Below, one piece after another: positions 34,667-43,659 of a DNA stretch of 64,000 nucleotides. The notes beneath the pieces were generated by a model, which had not been told where the DNA came from, made no database searches, and worked only from the letters and a program-made list of their open reading frames with translations. Origin of the DNA: Bacteroidota bacterium (lineage in GTDB: Bacteria > Bacteroidota > Bacteroidia > Palsa-965); the NCBI GenBank assembly GCA_020402865.1, contig JADBYT010000002.1, positions 124,001 through 188,000 on the forward strand. The letters run 5' to 3'. Each line of letters begins with the position of its first letter. Within the stretch, counting starts at the first letter, position 1. The position numbers were made by a program, and so were the translations under genes.

Positions 34667-35986
34667 CTAACGTGTTGTTCTCATATACACCTCTTTTACT
34701 CCTCCTTTAGTTACAATTACACAGTTATATTTTCCTGATTTATCTTGCACAAATTCAAAAGTTCGGTCATTATTATCTGCTCTGAAAAATTTAGTCTTTG
34801 ATTCGGGTAAAAGTTCTGTTTCTATGCTATTATAATACAGTTTTCCGTTTTCTTCAATTATTTTTATTTTCCCGAAATCACCTGTGTATTTCTTGTAGAG
34901 CGCCTTGTCTATATCTATCTGATGGTGTGTGTAAGGTAGTTCTACTTCTTTCCCGAATAGTATAGCAGAAAGACCATAACTTATGATATAGGAAGCGGAT
35001 TCATTGTTGGAAAGTACAGCAATGAAAATCTTATCATCCGTATATCGGTTAAATGAAGTCATGGTTCCAAGAAAACCTCCGTCGTGCGCGATTAGTTGAT
35101 GGCCATGATTGTAAAACGGATTTACCATAAACCCATAACCATACTCATGATTGTTATATGCTGTAAACATTCGCTTTTTCATTTCTCCCGACAAGATGGT
35201 AGTTCCATACAAGGCTTTATCCCATAAGGCAAGATCTTCAACCGTTGAATACACCCCGTCGTGCCCAATGTTAATTGACCAGTTTATGTATGGGTTGTGT
35301 TTATAACCACTTTCGGTTCGATGATATACGTTTGCTTTTTTATGTATGATCGAATCATTGTTACAGACACCTGTATTCTTCATTCCCACTTTTTCAAATA
35401 TATTTTCGCTCAGAAAATCAGCATACTTTTTGCCCGATGCCTTTTCTATTATTTTGGCGAGGAGATAATAGCCGATATTACTATATGCGCTGTTTGTACC
35501 CGGGGAGAATAAATACGGCATCTGTTTTATTCGTTCATAAGCTGAATCGGGTGAAATGGTTGTAAGAATTAAATCCATAAAACCCATTGAAAGTCCCGAT
35601 GAATGACAGAGCAGCATGTGAATGGTCACACTGTCTGCTTTGGGGAAATCAGGAAAAAATGTGCTGAGTTTATCATTGAGCGATAGTTTTCCTCTTTCCA
35701 CTAACAGGAGAATGGCTGTAGCCGTAAATTGTTTGGTTACCGATGCTAATTGGAATTTCGTATCAACCGTGTTATTTATTCCCCATTCATAATTGGCAGA
35801 GCCATAGGCTTTTTTCAGCAAAACGGAATCGTTTCGGGTTACAATAACTGTTCCGCTAAAATTATTTACATCTACCTGAGCCTGCATATATTTTTCAAGC
35901 GCCAAAGCAGCGTCATTCTGCGAAATGCCCTGTTTTGCAAGGAGCAAAACACAAACGAGTAATAGCCATATCGTTTTCTGATTCAT
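34667..35986 (-). CDS. Serine hydrolase of the beta-lactamase/class C PBP family
   Basis: 439 aa with an N-terminal signal peptide (TIWLLLVCVLLLAKQGISQ). The active-site Ser-x-x-Lys is in 'FQLASVTKQFTATAILLLV', the Tyr-x-Asn is in 'NSAYSNIGYYLLAKII', and a late 'AHDGGFLGTMTSF' supplies the third element. A C-terminal beta domain of about 90 residues follows. Such proteins include esterases, D-aminopeptidases and PBP-like enzymes, and the true substrate is unknown. It starts 3 bp after the MarR gene stop and is probably controlled by it. AT-rich relative to its surroundings. Confidence 0.85.
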   Translation of the reverse strand: MNQKTIWLLLVCVLLLAKQGISQNDAALALEKYMQAQVDVNNFSGTVIVTRNDSVLLKKAYGSANYEWGINNTVDTKFQLASVTKQFTATAILLLVERGKLSLNDKLSTFFPDFPKADSVTIHMLLCHSSGLSMGFMDLILTTISPDSAYERIKQMPYLFSPGTNSAYSNIGYYLLAKIIEKASGKKYADFLSENIFEKVGMKNTGVCNNDSIIHKKANVYHRTESGYKHNPYINWSINIGHDGVYSTVEDLALWDKALYGTTILSGEMKKRMFTAYNNHEYGYGFMVNPFYNHGHQLIAHDGGFLGTMTSFNRYTDDKIFIAVLSNNESASYIISYGLSAILFGKEVELPYTHHQIDIDKALYKKYTGDFGKIKIIEENGKLYYNSIETELLPESKTKFFRADNNDRTFEFVQDKSGKYNCVIVTKGGVKEVYMRTTR

Positions 35987-35989
35987 AGT

Positions 35990-36427
35990 CTATCCGATGC
36001 AGTTGGCAATTATTTTGCTTAGTAAATTGTTCAGCGTTTCTATTTCGGTTTCAGATAATCCCTTTAAGGCTTTTTGCCTGTTTTTGGTAATAACAGGTTT
36101 TAATAGTTCAATGGTTCTCTTGCCATTCTCAGTGATCTCAAGGGTAAATTTTCTTCGGTCAAGATCATTTATTCGTCTTTTCAGATACCCTTTTTTAACC
36201 ATTAACTCGATTATTCGTGTAATGGAGGCATTATCCTTATACAGGTATTCCGCAATATCTTTTTGCGAGTAATCAGAATTCTTATGCAGCAGTATCAGCA
36301 CTAAACATTGATCAACTGTTATATCGGATACCAGTTTCTGAATGTTTTTCTGTGATATTTTTCTGTACTCTTTAATTGTTTGCTCAATTGTATAAAGTAC
36401 AGTACCGGTTGGGTTTTCTTTTGGCAT
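35990..36427 (-). CDS. MarR-family transcriptional regulator
   Basis: 145 aa from ATG 36427; the frame upstream to 36463 covers the operator region. The winged-helix core shows 'ITVDQCLVLILLHKNSDYSQ', 'DIAEYLYKDNASITRIIELM' and the wing 'KKGYLKRRINDLDRRKFTL', with long terminal dimerisation helices. MarR proteins are dimeric repressors released by small ligands. It probably represses its own operon with the serine hydrolase: two inverted repeats lie around its -7 element. No ligand can be inferred. Confidence 0.9.
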   Translation of the reverse strand: MPKENPTGTVLYTIEQTIKEYRKISQKNIQKLVSDITVDQCLVLILLHKNSDYSQKDIAEYLYKDNASITRIIELMVKKGYLKRRINDLDRRKFTLEITENGKRTIELLKPVITKNRQKALKGLSETEIETLNNLLSKIIANCIG

Positions 36428-36433
36428 GTTCAA

Positions 36434-36463
36434 TATTTGATACAAATATAATTGATATATCAA
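36434..36463 (-). promoter_or_regulatory. Promoter and probable MarR operators
   Basis: On the minus strand TATATTTG (36443-36450) is a perfect -7 element. It overlaps the inverted repeat TATTTG-ATA-CAAATA (36434-36448) and adjoins the perfect 12-bp palindrome TTGATATATCAA (36452-36463). Dyads of this kind at a MarR gene's own promoter are typical autoregulatory operators. Confidence 0.6.
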
Positions 36464-36688
36464 ATAAAATTTCTTGTTGCCCGGATTTTCATGATTTCGG
36501 AGGTACAGGTTTTTGAGATTTTATCGATTCTTTGATTGATTTTGGGGTAGATTATTTGCGTCTGGAATCAGTATGTAGTTTTTATAGTATTGAAAAACAG
36601 TTGATTGTAAATTATTTCAGGTTGTGCTGTAATAAATCTCCCCGCCCCGCTACCAATGTGTCAGAAACATCAAAAACACTGACATAAA

Positions 36689-37582
36689 ATGGTTCACTAC
36701 ATTGCCCGTACTGCTCTTTTCGCCACATTTTTCATGTTGGCCAAGTTCAACCTTTACGCTTTAGAATATCCGTTTACGGCAACCGTGAGCGGTAAAGGCT
36801 CACCGGTAATTCTTATTCCGGGTTATACCTGCGGCGGTGCGGTGTGGGACAGTACGGTGGCTGAGCTGCGGACTTTGCATCAGTGCCATGTGCTGAATAT
36901 CCGCGGATTTGGCGGTGTGGCTCCGGCTGCAAAGGATTTTTCACTGCGTGATGTGAAAGACGGAATCAAGGCCTACATTAAAGACAATAAGCTAAAAAAC
37001 GTAATTGTGGCCGGGCACTCTATGGGTGGCTTTCTGGCTATGTGGACGGGTGCTGAAATGAAGAAGCCTGAACTGGCGGGCGTTATTGTAGTAGATGCTG
37101 TGCCTTTTATTTCGCTTATCGGCGACAGCACGGCTGTAGAGCACGCCATTGATACTGCGTCGGCCCGCAAAATGGAGGAGCTGATGAAAGCTCAGACTTA
37201 TGAAATGCGCAAGTTTTATGGCAAGCCCATGGCCAGCTATTACTGCCTTGATTCGACCTACCATCCGCTTATTGCTGAATGGAGTGCCGTGTCTGATCCG
37301 CATACTTCGGCCTCGCTGATTATGGAAATGGCGGCAACCGATCTGCGCGATGAAATTGCAGCCATTGAAGTGCCTGTGCTGGTACTTTGTGCCTGGGAAC
37401 CCGGCTACAATGTGCCTATGGAAAGCATTCGCAGCGCATGGAGCAAACAGTATGCGGCGGTAAAGAACCTGCAGTTTCACATGGTGCCGGGTTCGCGCCA
37501 CTTTATTATGTATGATGCGCCCGAAACATTTTACCGCGAATTGAATACTTTCATGGCCCAAACCGTTCCGGGTAAAAAGTAA
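36689..37582 (+). CDS. Secreted alpha/beta hydrolase
   Basis: 297 aa. N-terminal hydrophobic segment (ALFATFFMLAKFNLYAL), probably a signal peptide or anchor. The fold landmarks are the oxyanion strand 'PVILIPGYTCGGAVWD', the nucleophile Ser111 in 'VAGHSMGGFLAMW', an acid in the 'VPVLVLCAWEPGY' strand region, and His271 in 'GSRHFIMYDAP'. The reaction is unknown; esterase- or lipase-like activity fits. Its stop overlaps the start of the ECF sigma gene (TAATG), so the two are translationally coupled. That is unusual for an enzyme of this type and suggests a shared response. Confidence 0.85.
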   Translation: MVHYIARTALFATFFMLAKFNLYALEYPFTATVSGKGSPVILIPGYTCGGAVWDSTVAELRTLHQCHVLNIRGFGGVAPAAKDFSLRDVKDGIKAYIKDNKLKNVIVAGHSMGGFLAMWTGAEMKKPELAGVIVVDAVPFISLIGDSTAVEHAIDTASARKMEELMKAQTYEMRKFYGKPMASYYCLDSTYHPLIAEWSAVSDPHTSASLIMEMAATDLRDEIAAIEVPVLVLCAWEPGYNVPMESIRSAWSKQYAAVKNLQFHMVPGSRHFIMYDAPETFYRELNTFMAQTVPGKK

Positions 37583-38082
37583 TGAGCGCCGAGAAAGAAA
37601 AGCAGTTTACCGAACTGCTGGCCCGATACAAAGCCAGCATCTGGCGTGTGTGTTATGCTTACCTGCCCGACCGGAGTTTTGCCGAAGACGTATTTCAGGA
37701 CATTCTCGTGGAGCTTTGGAAAAGCATGGGTCGCTTCAGGGCAGAGTCGGGCTGGCATACCTTCATCTACCGTATTGCCGTAAACACGGCCATCAGTCAC
37801 GGCCGGCGCGAAACCCGGCGGCCGGTTGATTTCAGCGAAAAAACTGTCGAGGTAGCGGATACAGCCATGGCAGAATCGCAGGATAAAGAACAGCTTCACC
37901 GCCGCCTGCACACCTGCATTGCGCAGTTACCCGAACAGGATCGTCTTGTGGTTTCGCTGTTGCTCGAAGAGTTAAGTTATCAGGAAATTGCCGATGTAAC
38001 CGGATTAACGGTGAGCAATGTCGGTGTACGCATTAACCGAATTAAACCCAGATTACATGCCTGCATTACCTCCGGAATCTGA
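37582..38082 (+). CDS. ECF-family RNA polymerase sigma factor
   Basis: 166 aa. Region 2 ('IWRVCYAYLPDRSFAEDVFQ', 'GWHTFIYRIAVNTAISHGRR') and region 4 ('LPEQDRLVVSLLLEELSYQE', 'TVSNVGVRINRIKPRL') are complete. The length is normal for a simple ECF sigma. Its 3' end overlaps the start of the downstream membrane protein gene by 26 bp, as expected for a sigma/anti-sigma pair, and its ATG overlaps the stop of the hydrolase gene. Target promoters are not evident in the window. Confidence 0.9.
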   Translation: MSAEKEKQFTELLARYKASIWRVCYAYLPDRSFAEDVFQDILVELWKSMGRFRAESGWHTFIYRIAVNTAISHGRRETRRPVDFSEKTVEVADTAMAESQDKEQLHRRLHTCIAQLPEQDRLVVSLLLEELSYQEIADVTGLTVSNVGVRINRIKPRLHACITSGI

Positions 38083-38683
38083 TTTGTTTGACGCCCTGCG
38101 TGCGAACTGGCAGCAGGACAATGCTGCGCCTGCTGTGGATATGGTCCGCCTGCGCGAAACAGCTGAAACGGAACTCCGCAAACAGCACCGCCGTCACCTG
38201 CGCGCTACACTGTTCATGTCGGCCTCGTTTGCGGCAGCTATTGGCGTAACCAGCTGGATCTATCTGAGATTTGATGATCATGGTCCGCTGTTTTACGGGA
38301 GCATCATTGCAGTAAACCTGCTGATGATATTTATGGCTGTGCTGATGTGGCTGGGTGTGCAGCGCGACAAAAGCAGCGCGGTATTAAACAGCCGCGAGCA
38401 TCTGACGCAGGAGTTGAAAAAACTGAACTACCGCCGCTTTACATTGCTTTATGCGTTACCGGCATATATGGTTATTCTGGCTGTTGCGCTCATTTGTTAT
38501 TATGTGGATGTGCTTGAGCGCGCCAGTATGCTGTTTAAGGTGTTAACGTATGCGGGCACATTTGTGTATTGCGGTGGTGTGTGGCTGCTCTCACGCCGGA
38601 AAACAAAGAAAAAGCTGGCCGACACCAGCCGGTTGATTGACGAATTACAGCAATTGAAAACGGCGCTTGAAAAGCCGGAATAA
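38057..38683 (+). CDS. Membrane protein, putative anti-sigma partner
   Basis: 208 aa from ATG 38057, inside the 3' end of the sigma gene. A soluble N-terminal segment of about 55 residues ('PESDLFDALRANWQQ') is followed by four membrane helices (about 57-77, 82-103, 136-157, 165-186) and a short coiled C-terminal tail. The arrangement of a cytosolic head, membrane part and overlap with an ECF sigma gene is that of anti-sigma factors. I see no zinc-binding HxxxCxxC motif, so the assignment rests on context. Confidence 0.6.
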   Translation: MPALPPESDLFDALRANWQQDNAAPAVDMVRLRETAETELRKQHRRHLRATLFMSASFAAAIGVTSWIYLRFDDHGPLFYGSIIAVNLLMIFMAVLMWLGVQRDKSSAVLNSREHLTQELKKLNYRRFTLLYALPAYMVILAVALICYYVDVLERASMLFKVLTYAGTFVYCGGVWLLSRRKTKKKLADTSRLIDELQQLKTALEKPE

Positions 38684-38743
38684 CTGCCTGATTTCAACCG
38701 ATTTTTAATAATCTTCCATCACTTAAAACCGGTTGCTGCTTGT

Positions 38744-38751
38744 TATCTTTG
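38744..38751 (+). promoter_or_regulatory. -7 promoter element abutting the SDR start codon
   Basis: TATCTTTG matches the consensus exactly and ends only 4 bp before the ATG at 38756. Transcription would start at or next to the A of the start codon. Confidence 0.55.
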
Positions 38752-38755
38752 TTAG

Positions 38756-39517
38756 ATGCGTTATGCATACATAACAGGAACAGGCAGCGGCATTGGCCGT
38801 GCACTTGCTGAGCGGCTTCTTTCGGAGGGCTGGCGGGTTACCGGCTTTTCGCGCTCGGCGGGGCCGGTGCACGCGCATTATACGCATGTGCAGGTTGATC
38901 TTAGCAACGAGGCGGCAGTAATGAATGTGGCTTTTGCTCCGCACCCTGATGCCGAACGCATTGTGCTGGTAAACAACGCCGGCATGCTTGGCCACATTGC
39001 GCACACCGCTGCCGCCGATCCGGCGCAGCAGGCCACGCTGTTCAGGCTTAATGTAACTGCGCCGGTGCTGCTTACCGGTGCTTTTCTGCGTGCTTACCAA
39101 AACCACAAAGCCGCACAGGTAATCTTAAACGTAAGCTCCGGCGCAGGTAAAAATCCGGTTGATGGCTGGGGTGCTTACTGCGCATCAAAAGCGGCGCTTG
39201 ATATGCACACACGTGTGGTGGATGCCGAACTGCGCATGGACGGCCGCACACACATCCGCATATTTTCGGTAGCGCCGGGCGTGGTGGATACACCCATGCA
39301 GGCACAGATTCGTGGCAGCGTAATAAGTGATTTCAGCCGTGCCGAAGAATTCAAACAACTTTATCACACCGGTCAGCTTCTTTCGCCCGATGAAGTGGCC
39401 GCACGTTATACATTTCTGCTGAACAATCCGGAGGCTTTTGAGCAGCCGGTGTTTGCCGCCAAGGAAATTCAAGTCAATCATCCCCATAATTTAATCAGCA
39501 CACCCATTCACCAATAA
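38756..39517 (+). CDS. Short-chain dehydrogenase/reductase (SDR)
   Basis: 253 aa. Classical SDR fold: the nucleotide-binding 'YITGTGSGIGRALAERLL', 'LVNNAGMLG', the catalytic Ser in 'ILNVSSGAGKNPVDGW' and Tyr-x-x-x-Lys in 'GAYCASKAALDMHTRV', then 'SVAPGVVDTPMQAQIRG'. The Arg-containing loop near the first strands ('TGFSRSAG') suggests NADP. The overall pattern resembles sepiapterin/benzil reductase-like SDRs, and the true substrate is unknown. It may be translated from a leaderless transcript (see promoter). The metalloprotease gene follows 7 bp later. Confidence 0.88.
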   Translation: MRYAYITGTGSGIGRALAERLLSEGWRVTGFSRSAGPVHAHYTHVQVDLSNEAAVMNVAFAPHPDAERIVLVNNAGMLGHIAHTAAADPAQQATLFRLNVTAPVLLTGAFLRAYQNHKAAQVILNVSSGAGKNPVDGWGAYCASKAALDMHTRVVDAELRMDGRTHIRIFSVAPGVVDTPMQAQIRGSVISDFSRAEEFKQLYHTGQLLSPDEVAARYTFLLNNPEAFEQPVFAAKEIQVNHPHNLISTPIHQ

Positions 39518-39524
39518 TTACTGC

Positions 39525-41636
39525 ATGAAACAGATCCTCTGCGCGCTCACTGCGGCTGCGCTGCTCAGCACCGCTGCACTCAACGCCCAGTCGCCGCACA
39601 ATGGCCACAACCACAATGGCCTCATTCCCTGCGGTACCGACCAGCAAATGGCCCGCGTGTTTGCCGAAAACCCGCAACTCAAAGCCGAGTTCGAAGCCCG
39701 CGAAGCCCAGGCCGAAGCGGCCGACCGTGCTGCATTTGCTACTGGTTACATGGACAATACACGTTCGGTAATGCCGCCCGTGTATATCATTCCCATTGTG
39801 TTTCACATTATTCACAATTACGGAGCAGAAAATATCAGCGATGCGCAGATTATTGATCAGGTGCGTATCCTGAACGAAGATTTCCGTAAACTGAATGCCG
39901 ACACAAGTCTTGTTGTGCCCGGCTTTCAGGGCATTGTGGCCGATGCCGAAATTGAATTCCGCCTGGCCAACCTTGATCCCAACGGAAACTGCACCAACGG
40001 TATCGACCGTATCGTTTCGCAGGAAACCTACATTGGCGACGATGGCTCGAAACTGAATTACTGGCCGCGCGCCAATTACCTGAACGTGTGGGTGGTAAAC
40101 ACCATTTCGAGCGGTGCTGCGGGTTATGCCTATCTTCCCGGTACCGCACCCAGTGCTTCGGTTGACGGCATTATGATTCTGTCCACCTACATCGGCAGCA
40201 TTGGCACCGGCAACCCCGGTACCTCGCGCGCACTCACACACGAAATCGGTCACTTCCTCAACCTGCAGCACACCTGGGGCAGCACAAACAATCCCGGCGT
40301 ATCCTGCGGAAACGACGGTGTAAGCGATACACCGGTAACGGAAGGCTGGACATCGTGCAACCTTACCAACAACGATGTATGCAATCCCGGTATCGACGAA
40401 AACGTGCAGAACTTTATGGAGTATGCCTACTGCTCACGCATGTTTACCACCGGCCAGCGCTCCCGCATGCGCACTTCACTCACCAGCTCGGTGGCCTCAC
40501 GCAGCACACTCTGGTCGGCAGCCAACCTCACCGCTACGGGTGTAAACAACAATCCGCCCAACGTATGTGCACCCGAAGCCGATTTTAAACCCGGCAGCAT
40601 TGTAACCATTTGCTCCGGCGGTTCGGTAGTATTTACCGATCAGTCGTGGAAAGGCACGCCCACGAGCTGGAGCTGGTCGTTCCCCGGCGGTACACCTTCC
40701 ACATCAACTGCACAAAACCCAACCATTACCTATAACACACCGGGTTTGTACAGCGTAACACTCACCGCCAGCAATGCATCGGGCAGCGACGCATTTACAC
40801 GTACCAACTTTGTGCAGGTGCTTTCATCTACTGCACAATACGCTAACCCGTCGTTTGTGGAAGGCATGGAAAATGCAGCCACATTCAGCGCCGACTGGAC
40901 CATTGTGAACCCAAGCGGAAACGGTTGGGCACGCACTACCAGCACAGCATACACCGGCGCGGCCTGTGTGCGTTATGACAATACGGGCAACTCGGCTGGT
41001 CAGATAGAAGAACTCATCGGACCCACCATCAACATGTCGGCCATTGCCAGTCCGGTATTTACCTTCCGCGTAGCCTACGCCCTGCGCGCCACCGGCGATA
41101 ACGACCGCCTGCGTGTGCTGGTTTCTACCAACTGCGGGCAGACCTGGACACAGCGTTATGCCAAGAGCGGAAGCATACTGGCCACAGCGCCAACCACCAG
41201 CGGCTCGTTTACACCCACGGCCAGCCAGTGGCGTTTGGAAACGGTATCGCTCAACAGCTCCCTCAACAACGCTGCAAACGTTCGTATTAAGTTTGAATTT
41301 GAAAGCGATGGCGGAAACGATATTTACATCGACGATATCAACATTGTATCGCCCGCCAGCGTATCCTCGCCCGATCTGAATATTTCGCAATTCACCGTAT
41401 TCCCCAATCCGGCACAGGAAAATACCACGGCCATGTTCACACTCACCGAGTCGATGCAAACCGATATTCAGGTAATTGATCTTACCGGCCGCGAAGTAAT
41501 GGCGGTGTACAGCGGTGAGCTTCAGCCCGGCGCACACCGTTTTGATCTGAACACAGCCACACTGAGCAAAGGCATTTACTTTGTGCGTTTGCGTGCGGGG
41601 AATGGTTTTGTGACACAGAAATTAGTGGTGGAATAA
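39525..41636 (+). CDS. Secreted M43-type zinc metalloprotease with PKD and type A T9SS sorting domain
   Basis: 703 aa. Signal peptide (MKQILCALTAAALLSTAALNAQ), propeptide-like Ala/Glu-rich segment, then the pappalysin-like catalytic domain with the zinc motif HExxHxxxxxH at 239-249 ('THEIGHFLNLQHTW') and the downstream 'ENVQNFMEYAYC' Met-turn. A PKD domain follows at about 365-425 ('TSWSWSFPGG'), then a MAM/jelly-roll-like domain (about 440-605) and a type A sorting domain ('FTVFPNPAQENTTAMFTL' to the end). It is an extracellular protease likely to be exported and cleaved by the T9SS. A strong terminator follows. Confidence 0.92.
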   Translation: MKQILCALTAAALLSTAALNAQSPHNGHNHNGLIPCGTDQQMARVFAENPQLKAEFEAREAQAEAADRAAFATGYMDNTRSVMPPVYIIPIVFHIIHNYGAENISDAQIIDQVRILNEDFRKLNADTSLVVPGFQGIVADAEIEFRLANLDPNGNCTNGIDRIVSQETYIGDDGSKLNYWPRANYLNVWVVNTISSGAAGYAYLPGTAPSASVDGIMILSTYIGSIGTGNPGTSRALTHEIGHFLNLQHTWGSTNNPGVSCGNDGVSDTPVTEGWTSCNLTNNDVCNPGIDENVQNFMEYAYCSRMFTTGQRSRMRTSLTSSVASRSTLWSAANLTATGVNNNPPNVCAPEADFKPGSIVTICSGGSVVFTDQSWKGTPTSWSWSFPGGTPSTSTAQNPTITYNTPGLYSVTLTASNASGSDAFTRTNFVQVLSSTAQYANPSFVEGMENAATFSADWTIVNPSGNGWARTTSTAYTGAACVRYDNTGNSAGQIEELIGPTINMSAIASPVFTFRVAYALRATGDNDRLRVLVSTNCGQTWTQRYAKSGSILATAPTTSGSFTPTASQWRLETVSLNSSLNNAANVRIKFEFESDGGNDIYIDDINIVSPASVSSPDLNISQFTVFPNPAQENTTAMFTLTESMQTDIQVIDLTGREVMAVYSGELQPGAHRFDLNTATLSKGIYFVRLRAGNGFVTQKLVVE

Positions 41637-41657
41637 TTTGCATATATACAGATATGC

Positions 41658-41701
41658 AAAGACCGGCAGAAGGAATTTTCTTTCTGCCGGTCTTTTTTTT
41701 G
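41658..41701 (+). terminator. Rho-independent terminator of the SDR-metalloprotease unit
   Basis: A 14-bp perfect stem (AAAGACCGGCAGAA with TTCTGCCGGTCTTT, 10-nt loop) followed by a long T-run, 22 bp after the stop codon. Confidence 0.9.
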
Positions 41702-41728
41702 TGAACCAGCAATAACGTATATTTAAAA

Positions 41729-43588
41729 ATGAACTATTTTTTGATAACCCTGTCCCTGCTGTTTTCTGTTCAATGTATTGGGAAGCAGCCTGATTGGAAG
41801 TACTATAAAGCCTATCCAACTTATGATTCAGTATGGAGGGCATTTTCAAAATCATATAATCTCCGGGAAGTTGAAACGGATAGTTTAAAATGGAATCTTA
41901 CAAAGCGGAGAGACGGGTGGCATGTAGTGCTGGCCGAGTATTATGCGCCTGATAATATCCGGCAGGATTATTTATTCTGGTCGGCGGCATCAAAAAAATA
42001 CAAAAAAATTCCTGTTGCCCCCGAGCCTGTGCCTGATTCCTACTGGCCCGATGAAAAGCCTGAAGTGCATGGGTATTTATTTGATGTTCTTGTTTATTAT
42101 GGCTATAAGGGATGGGAAAAAGACATACTTCATGATTTTGGGGCGCTTCCTAATGTTCCTGATTTTATCTACGAAAATCTTTCGCGTGCCGCATTCAGCT
42201 GTTCTAATTCTTTTGTAGATAAATCATATCTCCAGACAACAGATAATGACGATTTGCCATTGTCTTCAAATCAAAAAGCTGATTCGGTAAAGTATTATCT
42301 GCTGAAGTGCATAAAGTATGATAGTTTATTGATGAGGCAAAACCCTGCGTATGAGTTTTTGATAGGCCGGGCCGATAACCGCTATATAAATGATATCATG
42401 CACCTGTGGTATGAACTTTCGTTATTCAATCGGGGAGAGGAAGTGAGGTATCTTATGAAAAAAGGACTTTATTCCGATTTCATGCGAAACAATGCGGAGT
42501 TATATTTAAAAAGCTGCCCTGCAAACACCATCGTTTTTACGGGTGGCGACAACGATACTTATCCGCTCTGGTATATGCAGCAGGTATATGGTGTAAGGCC
42601 TGATGTACGGGTAATAAATATTAGTTTATTAAATATTCCGCATTACTTAGCTGTTATACTTGATACAAACCGGATTAATCCCATCCGGTCTTCATTTAAT
42701 TCCTATGCGTTAAGCAGGGTAAGATCAAAGTATTACTATTCAGTTAGCAAAGAAAAAACAGGTGTATTTCCGCAGGTGCTGCGTGATTTTGCGGCACAAA
42801 TGCAGCAAGGTGAAAATGCTGTGCTGCCCTACACATTTAAAGCAGATGTAACAGGATGCCGCACTGCCGGGTTTTATCCTGCTGGTTTGTCTTATTCCGC
42901 AACATGGTTTGCCTGTGCCGGGAGTTATACTGATTTCGGGCATATAGCGGCACTGGATATTATGCTGAATAACTTTACCGAGGTGCCGGTTTGTTTTTCG
43001 GTTTCGATGACCACCACCTCTTTTTTTTCGGAAAAGTATTTCTTACAAAGAGGTTTGGTAAATCAGTTTTGTCCGGCAGAAACACTGCCTCATCCAAATC
43101 CAATTTTTGGATCGGGTTATGTATTTATTGATGCAATGAAAGCATTGCTGGTAAATGATTCAGCCTTGTATGCCTGTCCGCGGCCGGGCGATTCAAATGA
43201 AAAACGTTTTTTTACAAATCTCAGAGTGAATTATGCGCTGCTTGCAAAGGCAGAAATTGAATCGGGTGATACGTTGGCGGCTGCAAAAACACTAGCGTAT
43301 GTTCAGCGGCATCTTCTTCTTGATTGTGGTGATGCTGAACCGTTTTTGTCATTTATAGTTGAGCTCATGTATCAGACCAATTATATTCAGGAGGCCGATG
43401 TGCTTGCACGAAAGCAACTTGATTACCTCAAAGCAGCATTTATTGAAAAGGACAAGGATGATAATTTGTTTAGATTACACCACTCTGTATTTATGATCAG
43501 AGAAATTGCTCATAAGTTAAACCGGGTGCAGGTTGAACAACAGGCCAATGAGTTGCTTGAGTTAATCGGAGATCCGCTTTCTGAGTAA
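41729..43588 (+). CDS. Secreted protein resembling the soluble C-terminal part of DUF2723 proteins
   Basis: 619 aa. A short signal peptide or lipobox-like N-terminus (MNYFLITLSLLFSVQCIG; Cys16 could be lipidated, though the context is weak). Residues about 265-302 include 'NTIVFTGGDNDTYPLWYMQ' and 'GVRPDVRVINISLLN', a motif I know from the soluble C-terminal region of Bacteroidota DUF2723 (protein O-mannosyltransferase-like) membrane proteins. Here the multi-span membrane half is absent, and an unrelated 230-residue region precedes the motif. The C-terminal 130 residues are helical and TPR-like. AT-richer than its neighbours. Function unknown. Confidence 0.6.
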   Translation: MNYFLITLSLLFSVQCIGKQPDWKYYKAYPTYDSVWRAFSKSYNLREVETDSLKWNLTKRRDGWHVVLAEYYAPDNIRQDYLFWSAASKKYKKIPVAPEPVPDSYWPDEKPEVHGYLFDVLVYYGYKGWEKDILHDFGALPNVPDFIYENLSRAAFSCSNSFVDKSYLQTTDNDDLPLSSNQKADSVKYYLLKCIKYDSLLMRQNPAYEFLIGRADNRYINDIMHLWYELSLFNRGEEVRYLMKKGLYSDFMRNNAELYLKSCPANTIVFTGGDNDTYPLWYMQQVYGVRPDVRVINISLLNIPHYLAVILDTNRINPIRSSFNSYALSRVRSKYYYSVSKEKTGVFPQVLRDFAAQMQQGENAVLPYTFKADVTGCRTAGFYPAGLSYSATWFACAGSYTDFGHIAALDIMLNNFTEVPVCFSVSMTTTSFFSEKYFLQRGLVNQFCPAETLPHPNPIFGSGYVFIDAMKALLVNDSALYACPRPGDSNEKRFFTNLRVNYALLAKAEIESGDTLAAAKTLAYVQRHLLLDCGDAEPFLSFIVELMYQTNYIQEADVLARKQLDYLKAAFIEKDKDDNLFRLHHSVFMIREIAHKLNRVQVEQQANELLELIGDPLSE

Positions 43589-43605
43589 ATAAGTTGCACT
43601 TAAGC

Positions 43606-43639
43606 AAAAAAAGACCGGATTTATGCCCGGTCTTTTTTT
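43606..43639. terminator. Bidirectional terminator between the 41729 gene and metF
   Basis: A 13-bp perfect stem (AAAAAAAGACCGG with CCGGTCTTTTTTT, 8-nt loop) whose A- and T-runs serve both convergent transcripts. Confidence 0.9.
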
Positions 43640-43659
43640 GTTTGAAATAAGTGTACTGC

